The position numbers and the translations under genes are program-made. Below are positions 18,442 to 27,960 of a DNA stretch of 64,000 bases, piece by piece. The first letter of the stretch is position 1; the number at the start of each line of letters is the position of its first letter. A model generated the notes under the pieces. That model did not search any database and was not told the DNA's origin. It was given only the letters and a program-made list of their open reading frames with translations. Origin of the DNA: Trinickia violacea (GTDB taxonomy: Bacteria; Pseudomonadota; Gammaproteobacteria; Burkholderiales; Burkholderiaceae). The stretch covers positions 1,178,001 through 1,242,000 of the forward strand of contig NZ_CP040078.1 of assembly GCF_005280735.1 (NCBI RefSeq), written 5' to 3'.

Positions 18442-18478
18442 GCGCAGCCGTGCGTCTTCCTTTGTGCCGGCATCGAGC
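18416..18478. repeat. Direct repeat copy A: duplicated 3' end of lhr
   Basis: 63 bases matching 19214-19276 at 57 positions (my count). Read on the minus strand it would encode LDAGTKEDARLRLARRD and a stop, against LDAGAKEDARLRLARHY and a stop in the real lhr gene. It is a detached duplicate of the lhr C-terminal coding end, overlapping the last codons of the WYL regulator. Confidence 0.8.
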
Positions 18479-18562
18479 GCAGTCCAGGATTTCACGCGCA
18501 TGGAACCCTGGACGTCTGCCTATCAAACACCACCGGAATCGGAAGGTTTGAATGGCCGGGTG

Positions 18563-18742
18563 CTACCGGCTGTGCTGAGCGTAAAACGCCTTGATATCCG
18601 CTGTGTAATTGTCGGCAGCCTCGACGACGTGCACCGTGTGCCCGGGCTTCAGCTCGGGCCGAAGCGAGGGCTCGCCGGCAGCGGGATTCTCGAAGGTCGC
18701 GATGACCTTCCCGTTTGCATCCTTGACCAGATTGACTTGCAT
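18563..18742 (-). CDS. Small protein of unknown function (59 aa)
   Basis: A 59-aa soluble, mixed-charge protein starting MQVNLVKDANGKVIATFENP. It has no signal peptide, Cys or membrane segment. Its two-strand start (VNLVKDANGKVIATFE) and PELKPGHTVHVVEA look beta-rich. The ribosome site TTAGGAGACGAACG is excellent, which is the main support for a real gene. It lies 26 bases after an 89-aa gene on the same strand and is almost certainly its operon partner. I do not recognise either. The pair is bounded by copies of the lhr 3' end. Confidence 0.75.
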   Translation of the reverse strand: MQVNLVKDANGKVIATFENPAAGEPSLRPELKPGHTVHVVEAADNYTADIKAFYAQHSR

Positions 18743-18768
18743 CGTTCGTCTCCTAAACGCCGTTGCTT

Positions 18769-19038
18769 TCAAACACCGTTGCTTTCGAAGTTTCCGGTGA
18801 TGCCCAGATTGACCGGGTTGGCGAACTGATCGACCGCGTTGAGCGTAATGCCATAGCTCGGCTCGCCGCCCGAATCGTCGTTCTCGACGAATACGGTGAT
18901 GTCGGAAATCAGCGCACCAACATTGTTTTCCGCGCTCTGCAATGTGAACGCGAAAGCTTCGTGATTGGTAATGTTGCCGCCCCAGGCGAACCAGCGCACA
19001 GGGCCGCCAGTCTGTGTAATCGTTCTCCACGTTGCCAT
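18769..19038 (-). CDS. Small protein of unknown function (89 aa)
   Basis: An 89-aa protein, MATWRTITQTGGPVRWFAWG at the N-terminus, rich in aromatic residues, Asn and Gly and with alternating hydrophobic residues that suggest a beta-sandwich. It has no signal peptide and no Cys. TGGAGGTTTGCG before the ATG is a strong ribosome site. It is the first gene of a two-gene operon with the 59-aa gene. Composition is more A/T- and Asn-rich than flanking genes. Function unknown; a small carbohydrate- or ligand-binding domain is only a guess from composition. Confidence 0.8.
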   Translation of the reverse strand: MATWRTITQTGGPVRWFAWGGNITNHEAFAFTLQSAENNVGALISDITVFVENDDSGGEPSYGITLNAVDQFANPVNLGITGNFESNGV

Positions 19039-19213
19039 CGCAAACCTCCATTCAAGTTATGAAACGATTTGTCCATTCCGTGCGTGCGGTTCGATCCAAA
19101 CGATCACCGCAGGCCGGCGGATTCACGGATGAAGGCGCCGGCAAATGCTCAGACGAATAGGGCGCGGCGTTTTTGAAGAACTTGAAGAGGCTTTTCGAAG
19201 TATTTATCGCAAC

Positions 19214-19276
19214 GGCGCCGCTCAGTAGTGTCGCGCCAAGCGCAGCCGCGCGTCTTCCTTCGCGCCGGCATCGAGC
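19214..19276. repeat. Direct repeat copy B: resident 3' end of lhr
   Basis: The counterpart of 18416-18478, here forming the last codons of the lhr gene on the minus strand. The two copies bracket the two small genes. Confidence 0.8.
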
Positions 19277-22200
19277 TCCGTCGAATACTCGAATTTTCCG
19301 GCGATCAGCGTCGCGATCGGCACGCCGTCGCGAAACAGCACGCGGTTGCCCGCGAGCGCGGGGATTTTGTCGCCGGGCAGGATCGTGCCGACGAGATTGA
19401 GCGGATCGGCGCCGCACACGCAGATCATCTGCGTTTGGCCGGCTCCGCTTTGGCGCTGTTTGCGCACTTCGCGCAAGAGCGGTATCGCTTCAGGCAGCGC
19501 GAACTGCTCGCCCGAAATGCCATTGACGAAGCGTCCGCCGCGCACCTGGCCGCGCGCTTCGAGCCGCTGCAGCACGCGCAGCAAGTCGCGCCATCTCGGC
19601 AGCCACGCGGCCTCGCGTTCGAGCAGCAGCCAGCACACGACGCCGTAGCGCCGCAGCAGCGTCATCGCGATGTGTTCGAGGACTTCGGGCTCGGCACGAT
19701 GCGATGAGGAAGCCGTGGCGCGAGGAACCGCGATGGTGTCCTGGTTCGCTTCTTCCTCATTCGACACCGCGCGCAGCGGGCGCCGCACGAGCGCCCAGCG
19801 GCCCGCGTCGTCCATCCCGCCGATCAGCGCGCCCGCGCGCAGAGGGCGGCCGCTGCGGCGGCGGGGGGCGCCGTGGCGCCCGGCCGCAGGCGTCAGGAGC
19901 GCGCGCAGGCCCGCGAAGCTATCCGAGTTCACGAGCCCGGCGGCGACGAGTTCACCGAGCGCGCTCTCCAGCTCGACGCGCAGCAGATGCGTGTCGCCGA
20001 GCAGTTCGTCGAAGAACATCGCGCCGTGTCGCGTCAGCGCGTCGTGCACGCGCTGCGCACGCGCCGACAGCTCCGGCTCGTTCGACGGATCGCCGAGCGC
20101 ATGCCACGCCGCCAGCTCGCGGCGCGGCAGCAGCACGATCGGCGTCGTGCGCACGGGCGTGCTGGCGCCGTGCTGCGCGGGGCGAACGGAAAGGCGTCCG
20201 CCGAGACGCGTCCACACCACCTTGCCCGAGCGGCACAGCTCGTCGATGGCCGTGACCGAATAGTCCTTGAGCCGCGCGGGCAGAATCTCTTCCTCCCAAG
20301 CCGACGCAGCCGCCTCGAAGCCTTCGAGCTGATCGACGATCGCGGCGAGCGCATCGCGTCCTTCACCGCGCGTGTCGGGCGTGAGGTGCTGCCATTGAAA
20401 GAGGAAGCGCATGAAGTCCGCGCGTTCGACCGGCTCGATCTCGCGTCGCAAGCGCCGCACCGTATAGCGATGAATGCGCGCGAGCAAATGCCGCTCGCAC
20501 CATTCCTCTTGCGCGGCGCCGGGGCTGAAGCGCCCGCGCATCACATAGCCTTCGCTTTCTAGCCGCACGAGCGCGGCCGCCACCGTCGACGCGGGCAATG
20601 CGAGCGCGCGTGCAATCGCGGGGACGGGCAACGGGCCGAAGCCGGTCAGCCGCGCACGCACGACATCGGTGACGGCTTCGTCTTCCGTCCACGCATCGGT
20701 GAAGCCCTTGGGTGGCGCGAGACGCGGTTCGAGTCGCGCTTCGGGATAGATCGCGCGCAGACACATCACGCGCTCGGCGGGGAGCCACAGCGCGTCGTCG
20801 CGCGCGACTTGCAGCCGTGCCGCGCGCCCCGCTGCGGCCAGCGCTTCGAGCCACGCGAGCCAGCCGTCGTGGTGGCGCGCTTCGGCGTCGGTGATGCACG
20901 CGAGGCCCGTGAGCGCTTCGTGCATTTCGTCGTCGCTGCGTACTTGTGGCCACGCTTCCGCGCGCACGCTCGCAATCGCGTCGGCGTCGAGCGCGCCGAG
21001 GTCGTCCGCGCTTTCCGGGTCGCTCCAGCGTCGCGATAGCACGGCCTGCGTGCGGCGCTCTTCGAGCGGCGCGTCGTCGAGGAACGCGTACGGTTTCGCG
21101 TTCAGGATCTCGGCCGCGAGCGGCGACGGCGCAGGCAATTCGCGCGTGACGAGCGCAATCTCGCCGCGCTCGATCCGGCGCAGCAGCGCGAGCCAGCCGT
21201 CGGCGTCCATCGCGTCGTGCAGGCAATCGTCGATCGTTTGATCGACGAGCGGATGCGACGGCAGCTCGCGTTCGCCGACCACGTTCTCGAGGCACGCGAC
21301 TTGATCGGGAAACACCGACGCCAGCAAGTCCTCGCTCTTCATCCGCTGCAATTGCGGCGCGGTCTTGCGGCCGCCCGTGTAGCGCGGCAAGGCGAGCGAC
21401 GTCGTCGCGTTCCAGCGCCAGCGCACGTTGAAGAGCGGCGCGTCGAGCAGCGCCTGGATCAGGATGTGCTCGGCGCTGTTCGAATGCAGATAGCGCCAGA
21501 CATCGTCGAGCGTGAAGCTGTGCGCGCCGGTGAGCGAGAGGACGATCGCGTCCTCGGTCGCCGCTGCTTGCAGCTCGAAGTTGAACGTGCGGCAGAAGCG
21601 CTTGCGCAGCGCGAGCCCCCAGGCGCGGTTGATCCGGCTGCCGAACGGCGCGTGGATCACGAGCTGCGTGCCGCCGGATTCGTCGAAGAAACGCTCCATG
21701 ACGAGCGTGTCCTGGGTCGGCAGCACGGTGAGCGCGGCGCGCGCTCGGGCGAGGTAGTCGACGATTTGCTGCGCGGCGCTGTCGCTCAAGGCGAGTTCGT
21801 CGACGAGCCAGGCGATGGCGGGCGCGAGGGTTTGCGGCTGGCCGCGCTGCTGAGTTTGAGATTGCGATTCGCCTCCCAGCAACCGGTTGAGCTGCGCACG
21901 CATTCGGGCCACCGCTGCCGACAATTCATCGCTGCGCCCCGGCGCCTCGCCGAGCCAGAACGGGATGTTCGGCGCCTGCCCTTCCGCATCCGCGACGCGC
22001 ACGCGCCCCGGCTCCACGCGCAGGATGCGATACGACGTGTTGCCCAATTGAAAGACGTCGCCCGCGAGGCTTTCGATCGCGAAGTCTTCGTTGACCGTGC
22101 CGATGTTGACGCCTTGCGGCTCCAGCAGCACGGCGTAGTCGGCGTTGTCGGGAATGGTGCCGCCCGAGGTGACGGCGGTCAGCTTGCCGCCGCGCCGGCC

Positions 22201-23718
22201 GCGCAGCGTGCCGCTCACGACGTCGCGATGGATGTACGAGCCGCGCGGCCCATGCCGGCTCGTATAGCCTTCGGCCAGCATGCGAAGCACCGCGTCGTAC
22301 TGCTCGCGCGTGAGCGCTTCATAGGGCGACGCGTGCTTGAAGCGCTCGAAGAGCGCGTCCTCGCTCCACTCGTCGCAAGCGACTTCGGCGACGATCTGCT
22401 GCGCGAGCACGTCGAGCGGCGCGCGCGGAATGACGAGCGCGTCGAGCTCGCCGCGCTTCACGCAATCGATGAGCGTCGCGCATTCGATCAGATCGTCGCG
22501 CGAGGTCGGAAAGAGCCGTCCCTTGGGCATGCCGCCCACATGGTGGCCCGAGCGTCCCACGCGCTGCAGGAACGCTGCGATCGCGCGCGGCGAGCCGATC
22601 TGGCAGACGAGCTCGACATCGCCGATATCGATGCCGAGCTCCAGCGACGCCGTCGCGATCAGCACGCGCAGCTCGCCGCGCTTCAAGCGCTGCTCGGCAT
22701 CGAGCCGATGCTCCTTCGCCATGCTGCCGTGGTGCGCGGCGACGGCGAGCTTGCCGAGCCGCTCCGTCAAATGACGCGCCGCGCGCTCGGCCATGCGCCG
22801 CGTGTTGACGAAGACGAGCGTCGTCTTGTGCGCGGCGGCGAGCTCGGCGAGGCGGTCGTAGACGCGCTCCCACACCTCGTTGGCCATCACGGCTTCGAGC
22901 GGCACGGGCGGCAGCTCCAAGGCGAGATCGCGCGCGCGGACGTGGCCGGTATCGACGATCTCGCAAGGCTCGCTCTCTCCGCTCTTGCCGCCCTTGCCGC
23001 CGACCAAAAACCGCGCGACCGCTTCGATCGGCTTTTGCGTCGCGGAGAGCCCGATGCGCGGCAAGCGCCGTTTGCACAGCGCGTCGAGCCGTTCCAGCGA
23101 GAGCGCGAGATGACTGCCGCGCTTGCTGCCCGCCATCGCGTGAATTTCGTCGACGATGACCGTGCGCGTGGTGGCGAGCATGCGTCGGCCGGAATCCGAC
23201 GACAGCAGGACGTAGAGCGATTCGGGCGTCGTCACGAGAATGTGGGGCGCGCGTTTTCTGAGCGCGTTGCGCTCGGCTTGCGTGGTGTCGCCGGTGCGCA
23301 CGGCGGTGCGGATCTCGACGGCGGGCAGGCCGCGCCGCGCGAGCTCGTCGGCAATGCCGGCGAGCGGCACGTCGAGATTGGCGTGGATGTCGTTCGAGAG
23401 CGCCTTCAACGGCGAGACGTAGACGACCATCGTCTCGTCCGGCAGCGCGCCGCCGTGCGCGAGCCCTTCGCGCACGAGTTCGTCGAGCGCGGACAGGAAC
23501 GCGGTGAGCGTCTTGCCGGAGCCGGTCGGCGCGGCGACGAGCGTCGAGCGGCCGCGCAGGATGTGCGGCCACGCGTGCGCTTGGGCGCTGGTGGGCGCGG
23601 AGAATGTCCGCGAAAACCAGGCTGCGACGACGGGATGGAAATCGGCCAGTGCCTCGGCAGACGGAGAGGGGCGCGGTTGACTGCTCATTGGCGCGACGTG
23701 AGGGCGTGTCGCGCGCAT
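19222..23718 (-). CDS. lhr: Large ATP-dependent helicase Lhr
   Basis: A 1498-aa superfamily 2 helicase. The N-terminal core has Walker A AAPTGSGKT (62-70), the DEIH box in VIVDEIHAMAGSKRGSHL near residue 190, motif III LSATQKP, and the second RecA domain with LVFVNTRRMAERAA, VAAHHGSMAKE, IATASLELGIDIG and QRVGRSGHHVGG. A winged-helix plus beta-barrel (Lhr-Core) region follows, and then a long C-terminal domain giving the full bacterial Lhr length of about 1500 aa. Lhr is a 3'-5' DNA/RNA:DNA translocase linked to DNA repair. The start at 23718 has CGAGGCAA before the ATG; an ATG ten codons in lacks a ribosome site. The final 63 bases are duplicated at 18416. No Lhr-associated exonuclease gene is adjacent. 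Confidence 0.95.
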   Translation of the reverse strand: MRATRPHVAPMSSQPRPSPSAEALADFHPVVAAWFSRTFSAPTSAQAHAWPHILRGRSTLVAAPTGSGKTLTAFLSALDELVREGLAHGGALPDETMVVYVSPLKALSNDIHANLDVPLAGIADELARRGLPAVEIRTAVRTGDTTQAERNALRKRAPHILVTTPESLYVLLSSDSGRRMLATTRTVIVDEIHAMAGSKRGSHLALSLERLDALCKRRLPRIGLSATQKPIEAVARFLVGGKGGKSGESEPCEIVDTGHVRARDLALELPPVPLEAVMANEVWERVYDRLAELAAAHKTTLVFVNTRRMAERAARHLTERLGKLAVAAHHGSMAKEHRLDAEQRLKRGELRVLIATASLELGIDIGDVELVCQIGSPRAIAAFLQRVGRSGHHVGGMPKGRLFPTSRDDLIECATLIDCVKRGELDALVIPRAPLDVLAQQIVAEVACDEWSEDALFERFKHASPYEALTREQYDAVLRMLAEGYTSRHGPRGSYIHRDVVSGTLRGRRGGKLTAVTSGGTIPDNADYAVLLEPQGVNIGTVNEDFAIESLAGDVFQLGNTSYRILRVEPGRVRVADAEGQAPNIPFWLGEAPGRSDELSAAVARMRAQLNRLLGGESQSQTQQRGQPQTLAPAIAWLVDELALSDSAAQQIVDYLARARAALTVLPTQDTLVMERFFDESGGTQLVIHAPFGSRINRAWGLALRKRFCRTFNFELQAAATEDAIVLSLTGAHSFTLDDVWRYLHSNSAEHILIQALLDAPLFNVRWRWNATTSLALPRYTGGRKTAPQLQRMKSEDLLASVFPDQVACLENVVGERELPSHPLVDQTIDDCLHDAMDADGWLALLRRIERGEIALVTRELPAPSPLAAEILNAKPYAFLDDAPLEERRTQAVLSRRWSDPESADDLGALDADAIASVRAEAWPQVRSDDEMHEALTGLACITDAEARHHDGWLAWLEALAAAGRAARLQVARDDALWLPAERVMCLRAIYPEARLEPRLAPPKGFTDAWTEDEAVTDVVRARLTGFGPLPVPAIARALALPASTVAAALVRLESEGYVMRGRFSPGAAQEEWCERHLLARIHRYTVRRLRREIEPVERADFMRFLFQWQHLTPDTRGEGRDALAAIVDQLEGFEAAASAWEEEILPARLKDYSVTAIDELCRSGKVVWTRLGGRLSVRPAQHGASTPVRTTPIVLLPRRELAAWHALGDPSNEPELSARAQRVHDALTRHGAMFFDELLGDTHLLRVELESALGELVAAGLVNSDSFAGLRALLTPAAGRHGAPRRRSGRPLRAGALIGGMDDAGRWALVRRPLRAVSNEEEANQDTIAVPRATASSSHRAEPEVLEHIAMTLLRRYGVVCWLLLEREAAWLPRWRDLLRVLQRLEARGQVRGGRFVNGISGEQFALPEAIPLLREVRKQRQSGAGQTQMICVCGADPLNLVGTILPGDKIPALAGNRVLFRDGVPIATLIAGKFEYSTELDAGAKEDARLRLARHY

Positions 23719-23848
23719 TTGCCTCGCGCCGCGCCCTGCCTTTTGGCTGAATAAGCGGAAAGTTTGCCAGAGAGCGGGGCGGTGCGCTTGCGGTGGTGCT
23801 ATGTCACTTGCTGTCAGCTGACAGCGAAGCTGGCGGCTTCGACGATCG

Positions 23849-24355
23849 CTATAGACGCCGCAGAAAATGCGGCAGGTCGATGCCGCTTACCCACACGTGG
23901 CGACAGACAAAAAACGCGATGCCCCACGCGGCGGCGACGATCAACAGATCGCAATGTCCGCTGTTCCACCAATTCAGCGAATGCCGGCGCGCGATCCACG
24001 GCACGCCGAGCGGATTGGGCCAATCGGCGAGCAGATGCATGAGTCCGCCGCATGCGAATCCGAACGCGAGCGCCGCCACGTGATGATGCCGAAGCTGCAA
24101 GTACGACGCGACCAACAGCGCGGCCCACGCGATACCCCAATGCGTGAGCGTGCGATGCGTGATCCAAAGCCTGCGCGATTTCGACCACCATGCGAGTTCC
24201 AGCCAATCGGGCGCGGTGCCGCCGGCAATGCCTGCAAGGCAGGCGAGCACGCTCCACACGTAGGCGGGCCCGCCCGCGCCCGCTCGAGTGACGATGGCGG
24301 CGGCGATGACGCCGGCGGCCCATCCGGTGGCGTGGTGTGCTTTGTTGGATGCCAT
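23849..24355 (-). CDS. Inner-membrane metal-dependent hydrolase, YdjM-like
   Basis: A 168-aa integral membrane protein of the YdjM/DUF457 family. Four or so hydrophobic segments carry clustered His and Asp residues: NKAHHATGWAAGV near the N-terminus, APDWLELAWW, THRTLTHWG and GGLMHLLADWPNPLGVPW. These His/Asp sets are proposed metal ligands; E. coli YdjM is LexA-controlled. The start at 24355 fits the family N-terminus (MASNKAHHATGWAAG); a longer frame runs upstream without similarity. The ribosome site is weak. It lies between lhr and a divergent conserved gene. Enzymatic role unproven. Confidence 0.82.
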   Translation of the reverse strand: MASNKAHHATGWAAGVIAAAIVTRAGAGGPAYVWSVLACLAGIAGGTAPDWLELAWWSKSRRLWITHRTLTHWGIAWAALLVASYLQLRHHHVAALAFGFACGGLMHLLADWPNPLGVPWIARRHSLNWWNSGHCDLLIVAAAWGIAFFVCRHVWVSGIDLPHFLRRL

Positions 24356-24645
24356 GATTGCAAGCGGGAGAGGCGAACGGCGCGCTAGGACGCAAACAGA
24401 TGAAAACGGGCGCGTATCTTCGCAGATCGCCGCGTGCGCGTGTACAAGCGTTACACCTCGAAACGGACTGGCTAGGCTGACTCGATTCACGAACTCAACT
24501 AACGGCCATGCACGAACGTCAGTCTTCCTCGGCCGAATGGCATAGGACGCGCAAACGTGCTCGCAAACGCAGGTAGAATCCATCGCTCGCGCTTCACGAC
24601 CTCGCAACACCCTCGCCACACCTTCGCACTCGAAACGCCCCTGCC

Positions 24646-25167
24646 ATGACCGAAGTCCCGATGCCATCCTCCGACGACCCGACGCTCGATTCCACCTCGG
24701 ACGACCAGTCCGACATCCGCGAGCCGCGCCTGTGGCGCTGCGACGGCTGGACCGCGCGCGTGATCAAGAACGAGGACGACGAAGGCTGGGCCGTCGAGAT
24801 GATTCAGGACGGCGAGGCGGAGCCGGCGCTCGTCGGCCCGTGGACGATGGGCCGCGACAAGAAGAACCCCAAGCCGCTCGACCAGGCGGCGTTCAACACG
24901 CTCGTCAAGACGGCTTCCGAAGTGCTGCGCCGCCACGAGCAGCAGCTGCACGCGATGCTGCACAGGAGCGTGACGGTGCCGGGGGCGGAGGGCGATATCA
25001 CGGTGACGCTCGACATCGTCCCCGACGAATATGAGCCGCACGCGATCCTGGCCGCTCTCGACGAAACGGGCGGCGAGCTCGCGCGAGTCAAGACCGCGCC
25101 GAACTTCAAGCTGACGCAGGCCAGCGCCTCCAAGTGGATCGAAAGCGATTTCGCACGGCCGGGTTGA
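24646..25167 (+). CDS. Conserved hypothetical protein
   Basis: A 173-aa soluble acidic protein. The first 25 residues are Asp/Ser-rich and probably disordered; the remainder (LWRCDGWTARVIKNEDDEGW...) looks like one compact domain with strands and a central helix (AFNTLVKTASEVLRRHEQQ). It has no signal peptide or catalytic motif that I can name. Codon use is typical of the window, and the protein resembles uncharacterised Burkholderia proteins as far as I recall. It runs towards the BPSS1780-like gene, with only 33 bases between the stop codons. Confidence 0.78.
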   Translation: MTEVPMPSSDDPTLDSTSDDQSDIREPRLWRCDGWTARVIKNEDDEGWAVEMIQDGEAEPALVGPWTMGRDKKNPKPLDQAAFNTLVKTASEVLRRHEQQLHAMLHRSVTVPGAEGDITVTLDIVPDEYEPHAILAALDETGGELARVKTAPNFKLTQASASKWIESDFARPG

Positions 25168-25200
25168 GCGCGCGGCCGCGTGACATACCTTCCTCTTCCT

Positions 25201-25914
25201 TCAAGACGATTCGGAGGAGTCGAGCGAAAAGAGCTCGCGGCAGGCCGCGAATGTCGACAGGTAGAGCAGCGGCACGATCACGAGCAAACCGAGCCCGAGC
25301 GTGACGATCGACGCGATCGCGAGTCCCGCGACGATCAATCCGTAGATCAGCGTCGGCCACACATTGCGGCAGGCGGCGGCGAAGCTCTGCTTGAGCGCGT
25401 CGACGGGCGCGGCATCGGTCAGCACGATGAGCGGCGGCGCGAGCCATAGCGCCATCGCGCCGCCCACCGCAGCCACGACATAGACGAGCACGTACAGCCA
25501 CGGCACGTCTTGCCAGACGCCCGAGAACTGATGGCTCGGCACGGTCTTCAGCAGCAGCGAAAAGCCGTCCGACACGCTGCCGCCAGTCAAATCGCAAATG
25601 ATCGTGATCAAAAACGCGAACACGCCGGCGGCAAAGAGCGGCTGGAGTTTGGCGCGCATGCCGTCGGTCACGTCGGCGATGCGCACGACCCCCGTGGTGC
25701 GGCAGCGTTCGGCGGCGACGCACATGCCGCCTGTCCAAAGCACGGCGAACACCGAGTTCAGCGCGCTTGCGTAAGGAATCGACTCGAGGATCAGGCTGAC
25801 GACCAGATTGATCACGCCGAGCGCGATCCAGATCCACGGATGCAGCCGGAACAGCGCCCATCCGTCGGCAATCCACTGTGCGCCTTGCCTGGCGGGTACG
25901 GTGCGCATGAACAT
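25201..25914 (-). CDS. BPSS1780-family membrane protein
   Basis: A 237-aa integral membrane protein with five to six hydrophobic segments and the family's N-terminal pattern RTVPARQGAQWIADGWALFRLHPWIWIALG. The name comes from a Burkholderia pseudomallei locus; its role is not established. CGGAGCCATTCCCC before the ATG provides a ribosome site. Polar stretches between helices (ERCRTTGVVRIADVTDGMR, DAAPVDALKQSFAACRN) resemble DUF2189-like proteins. Its upstream region is shared with the divergent ggt gene. Confidence 0.88.
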   Translation of the reverse strand: MFMRTVPARQGAQWIADGWALFRLHPWIWIALGVINLVVSLILESIPYASALNSVFAVLWTGGMCVAAERCRTTGVVRIADVTDGMRAKLQPLFAAGVFAFLITIICDLTGGSVSDGFSLLLKTVPSHQFSGVWQDVPWLYVLVYVVAAVGGAMALWLAPPLIVLTDAAPVDALKQSFAAACRNVWPTLIYGLIVAGLAIASIVTLGLGLLVIVPLLYLSTFAACRELFSLDSSESS

Positions 25915-26182
25915 GGGGAATGGCTCCGCAAAGGTATGAGGGTCTGATGCTCGAATGTAACTACGGGAAGTGACGCGCGCAAGTGCGCTCGGTTACCGAA
26001 CGTTGGCTGGCGCTGGTTGGGGGGCTTGGGGCGGGGCGGCGCGGGTTGTCATACGGCGGCCGCTCCACTGCGGCGGCGCCAGGATGTCCGGATGGCTTTG
26101 TTCGCAAACTAATTAGGCCGTGGTATACAAAGGTCGGCCGTTTTTTATCAGACCAAAAGAGGACTTTCGTGGGAGACAGCGA

Positions 26183-27916
26183 ATGAATAGCCTGGACCGA
26201 GTCAAGAAAACCGTCGCCGGCATGACCGTGGTTGCATTTGCAACCGCTTCGATCGGCTTTATCGAAAGCGCGCCGGCTTACGCCAAGGCGCCGTCGGCGC
26301 AGACGCCGGTACTGAACGCATCGGCCGTCGCGGTCGCGGACAAGTTCAGCGCGGACGCGGCCGAGCAAATCTTCAAGGAAGGCGGCAACGCAGTCGACGC
26401 CGCCGTCGCGATTGCCTTCACGCTCGCCGTGACCTATCCCGAAGCCGGCAACATCGGCGGCGGCGGATTCATGACGCTCTACGTCGCCGGCAAGCCGTAC
26501 TTCATCGACTATCGCGAGAAAGCGCCGCTCGCCGCCACGAAGACCCTGTACCTCGACAAGGACGGCAATGTCATCAAGGGGATGAGCCTCATCGGCGCGA
26601 AGGCGGTCGGCGTACCGGGCACGGTCGACGGCATGTGGGAGGCGCAGCGGCGCTTCGGCAAGCTCAAGTGGAAGCAGGTGCTCGCGCCGGCGATCCACTA
26701 CGCGACCGACGGCTTCGAAGTCAGCGATCAACTGCAGCAGCGCCGCGACGACGCCGCCAAGGACTTCGACGACAAGACCAATTTCAACCAGTATTTCGGG
26801 TCGATGAAAGCGGGCGAGACCTTCAAGCAGCCCGAGCTGGCGGCCACGCTCACGCGGATCGCGAACGAAGGCGCGAAGGGCTTCTATACGGGCAAGACCG
26901 CAGACCTCATCGCCGCATCGATGCGTGAGGACGGCGGCCTCATCACGAAGCGCGACTTGCTGGAATACAAGGCGGTCTGGCGCCAGCCTGTGGAAGCGAA
27001 CTGGAACGGCTATCGCGTGATTACGGCGCCGCCGCCGAGTTCGGGCGGCATCGGCCTCGTGCAGCTGCTGAAGATGAAGGCCGACCTGAAGCCTGAGTTC
27101 GAGGGCGTCGCGCTCGATTCGCCGCAGTACATCCACCTGATCTCGGAGATCGAAAAGCGCGTGTTCGCTGACCGCGCGCAGTATCTCGGCGATCCGGATT
27201 TCTACAAGGTGCCGATTGCGCAGCTGATCGACGATCCGTATCTCGCGAAGCGTTCGTCGGAGGTCGATCCGAACAAGCCGTCGAATACGAAGAGCGTGCA
27301 GCCGGGCCTCGGCACGTCGATGCCGGAGAAGGCCGAGACGACGCATTTCTCGGTGGTCGACAAGTGGGGTAACGCGGTCTCGAACACCTATACGCTCAAC
27401 GGCTATTTCGGCTCGGGTGTCGTGGTGCCGGGCACGGGGATCGTGCTGAACGACGAGATGGACGATTTCTCGGCGAAGCCGGGCGTGGCGAACATGTTCG
27501 GCGTGGTCGGCAGCGATGCGAATTCGATCGCACCGGGCAAGCGGCCGCTTTCATCGATGACGCCGACGATCCTGACGAAAGACGGCAAGGTTGCGCTCGT
27601 GATCGGCACGCCGGGCGGCTCGCGGATCTTCACGTCGATCTTCCAGGTGATCAACAACGTCTACGACTTCAATATGCCGCTCCAGGATGCGGTCGCGGCG
27701 ATGCGCTTCCATCATCAGTTGCTGCCGCCGAATACGATTTTCTGGGAGCCGTACAAGCCGATCGACGGCGAGCTGGCGCAGAAGGTCGAGGCGATGGGCT
27801 ATGTGCTGAAGCAGCAGTCGTTCAATGGCGATATTCAGGCGATCAAGATCAACGGGGATACGCCGGAGCCGGCGGCTGATCCGCGTGGGCGGGGCGTGAC
27901 GCGGGTCGTGCAGTAA
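26183..27916 (+). CDS. ggt: Gamma-glutamyltransferase (gamma-glutamyltranspeptidase)
   Basis: A 577-aa Ntn-hydrolase precursor that cleaves and transfers the gamma-glutamyl group of glutathione in the periplasm. A signal peptide is visible (residues 1 to about 34, ending PAYA). The large-subunit signature GGGGFMTLYVAGKPYFIDYREKAP lies near residues 93-116 and the autoprocessing/nucleophile Thr at 386 opens TTHFSVVDKWGNAVSNTYTL. The small subunit contains GKRPLSSMTPT. Length is normal for the family. I chose the ATG at 26183, with GGGAGA seven bases upstream and the signal peptide directly following. A strong hairpin lies just after the stop, between it and the convergent protease gene. Confidence 0.95.
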   Translation: MNSLDRVKKTVAGMTVVAFATASIGFIESAPAYAKAPSAQTPVLNASAVAVADKFSADAAEQIFKEGGNAVDAAVAIAFTLAVTYPEAGNIGGGGFMTLYVAGKPYFIDYREKAPLAATKTLYLDKDGNVIKGMSLIGAKAVGVPGTVDGMWEAQRRFGKLKWKQVLAPAIHYATDGFEVSDQLQQRRDDAAKDFDDKTNFNQYFGSMKAGETFKQPELAATLTRIANEGAKGFYTGKTADLIAASMREDGGLITKRDLLEYKAVWRQPVEANWNGYRVITAPPPSSGGIGLVQLLKMKADLKPEFEGVALDSPQYIHLISEIEKRVFADRAQYLGDPDFYKVPIAQLIDDPYLAKRSSEVDPNKPSNTKSVQPGLGTSMPEKAETTHFSVVDKWGNAVSNTYTLNGYFGSGVVVPGTGIVLNDEMDDFSAKPGVANMFGVVGSDANSIAPGKRPLSSMTPTILTKDGKVALVIGTPGGSRIFTSIFQVINNVYDFNMPLQDAVAAMRFHHQLLPPNTIFWEPYKPIDGELAQKVEAMGYVLKQQSFNGDIQAIKINGDTPEPAADPRGRGVTRVVQ

Positions 27917-27930
27917 GGGGTTGCGAACGC

Positions 27931-27957
27931 TTCGGGGGGCGGATGAGGCCCCCCGAA
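27931..27957. terminator. Hairpin terminator between convergent ggt and protease genes
   Basis: TTCGGGGGGC, 7-nt loop, GCCCCCCGAA: a perfect 10-bp stem centred between the two facing stop codons. No strong T-run on either side, but position and strength suit a bidirectional terminator. Confidence 0.65.
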
Positions 27958-27960
27958 CGC

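Noticed and set aside
21217..23754. An 845-codon open frame on the plus strand
   Set aside because: It is antisense to lhr, Arg-rich with no family pattern, and exists because high-GC codon use leaves few stops on the opposite strand.
26104..26160. Short stem GGCCG...CGGCC with a T-run before ggt
   Set aside because: The stem is only 5 bp and it precedes rather than follows a gene; a TGGTATACAAA sequence beside it hints at a GntR-type site but is too weak to list.
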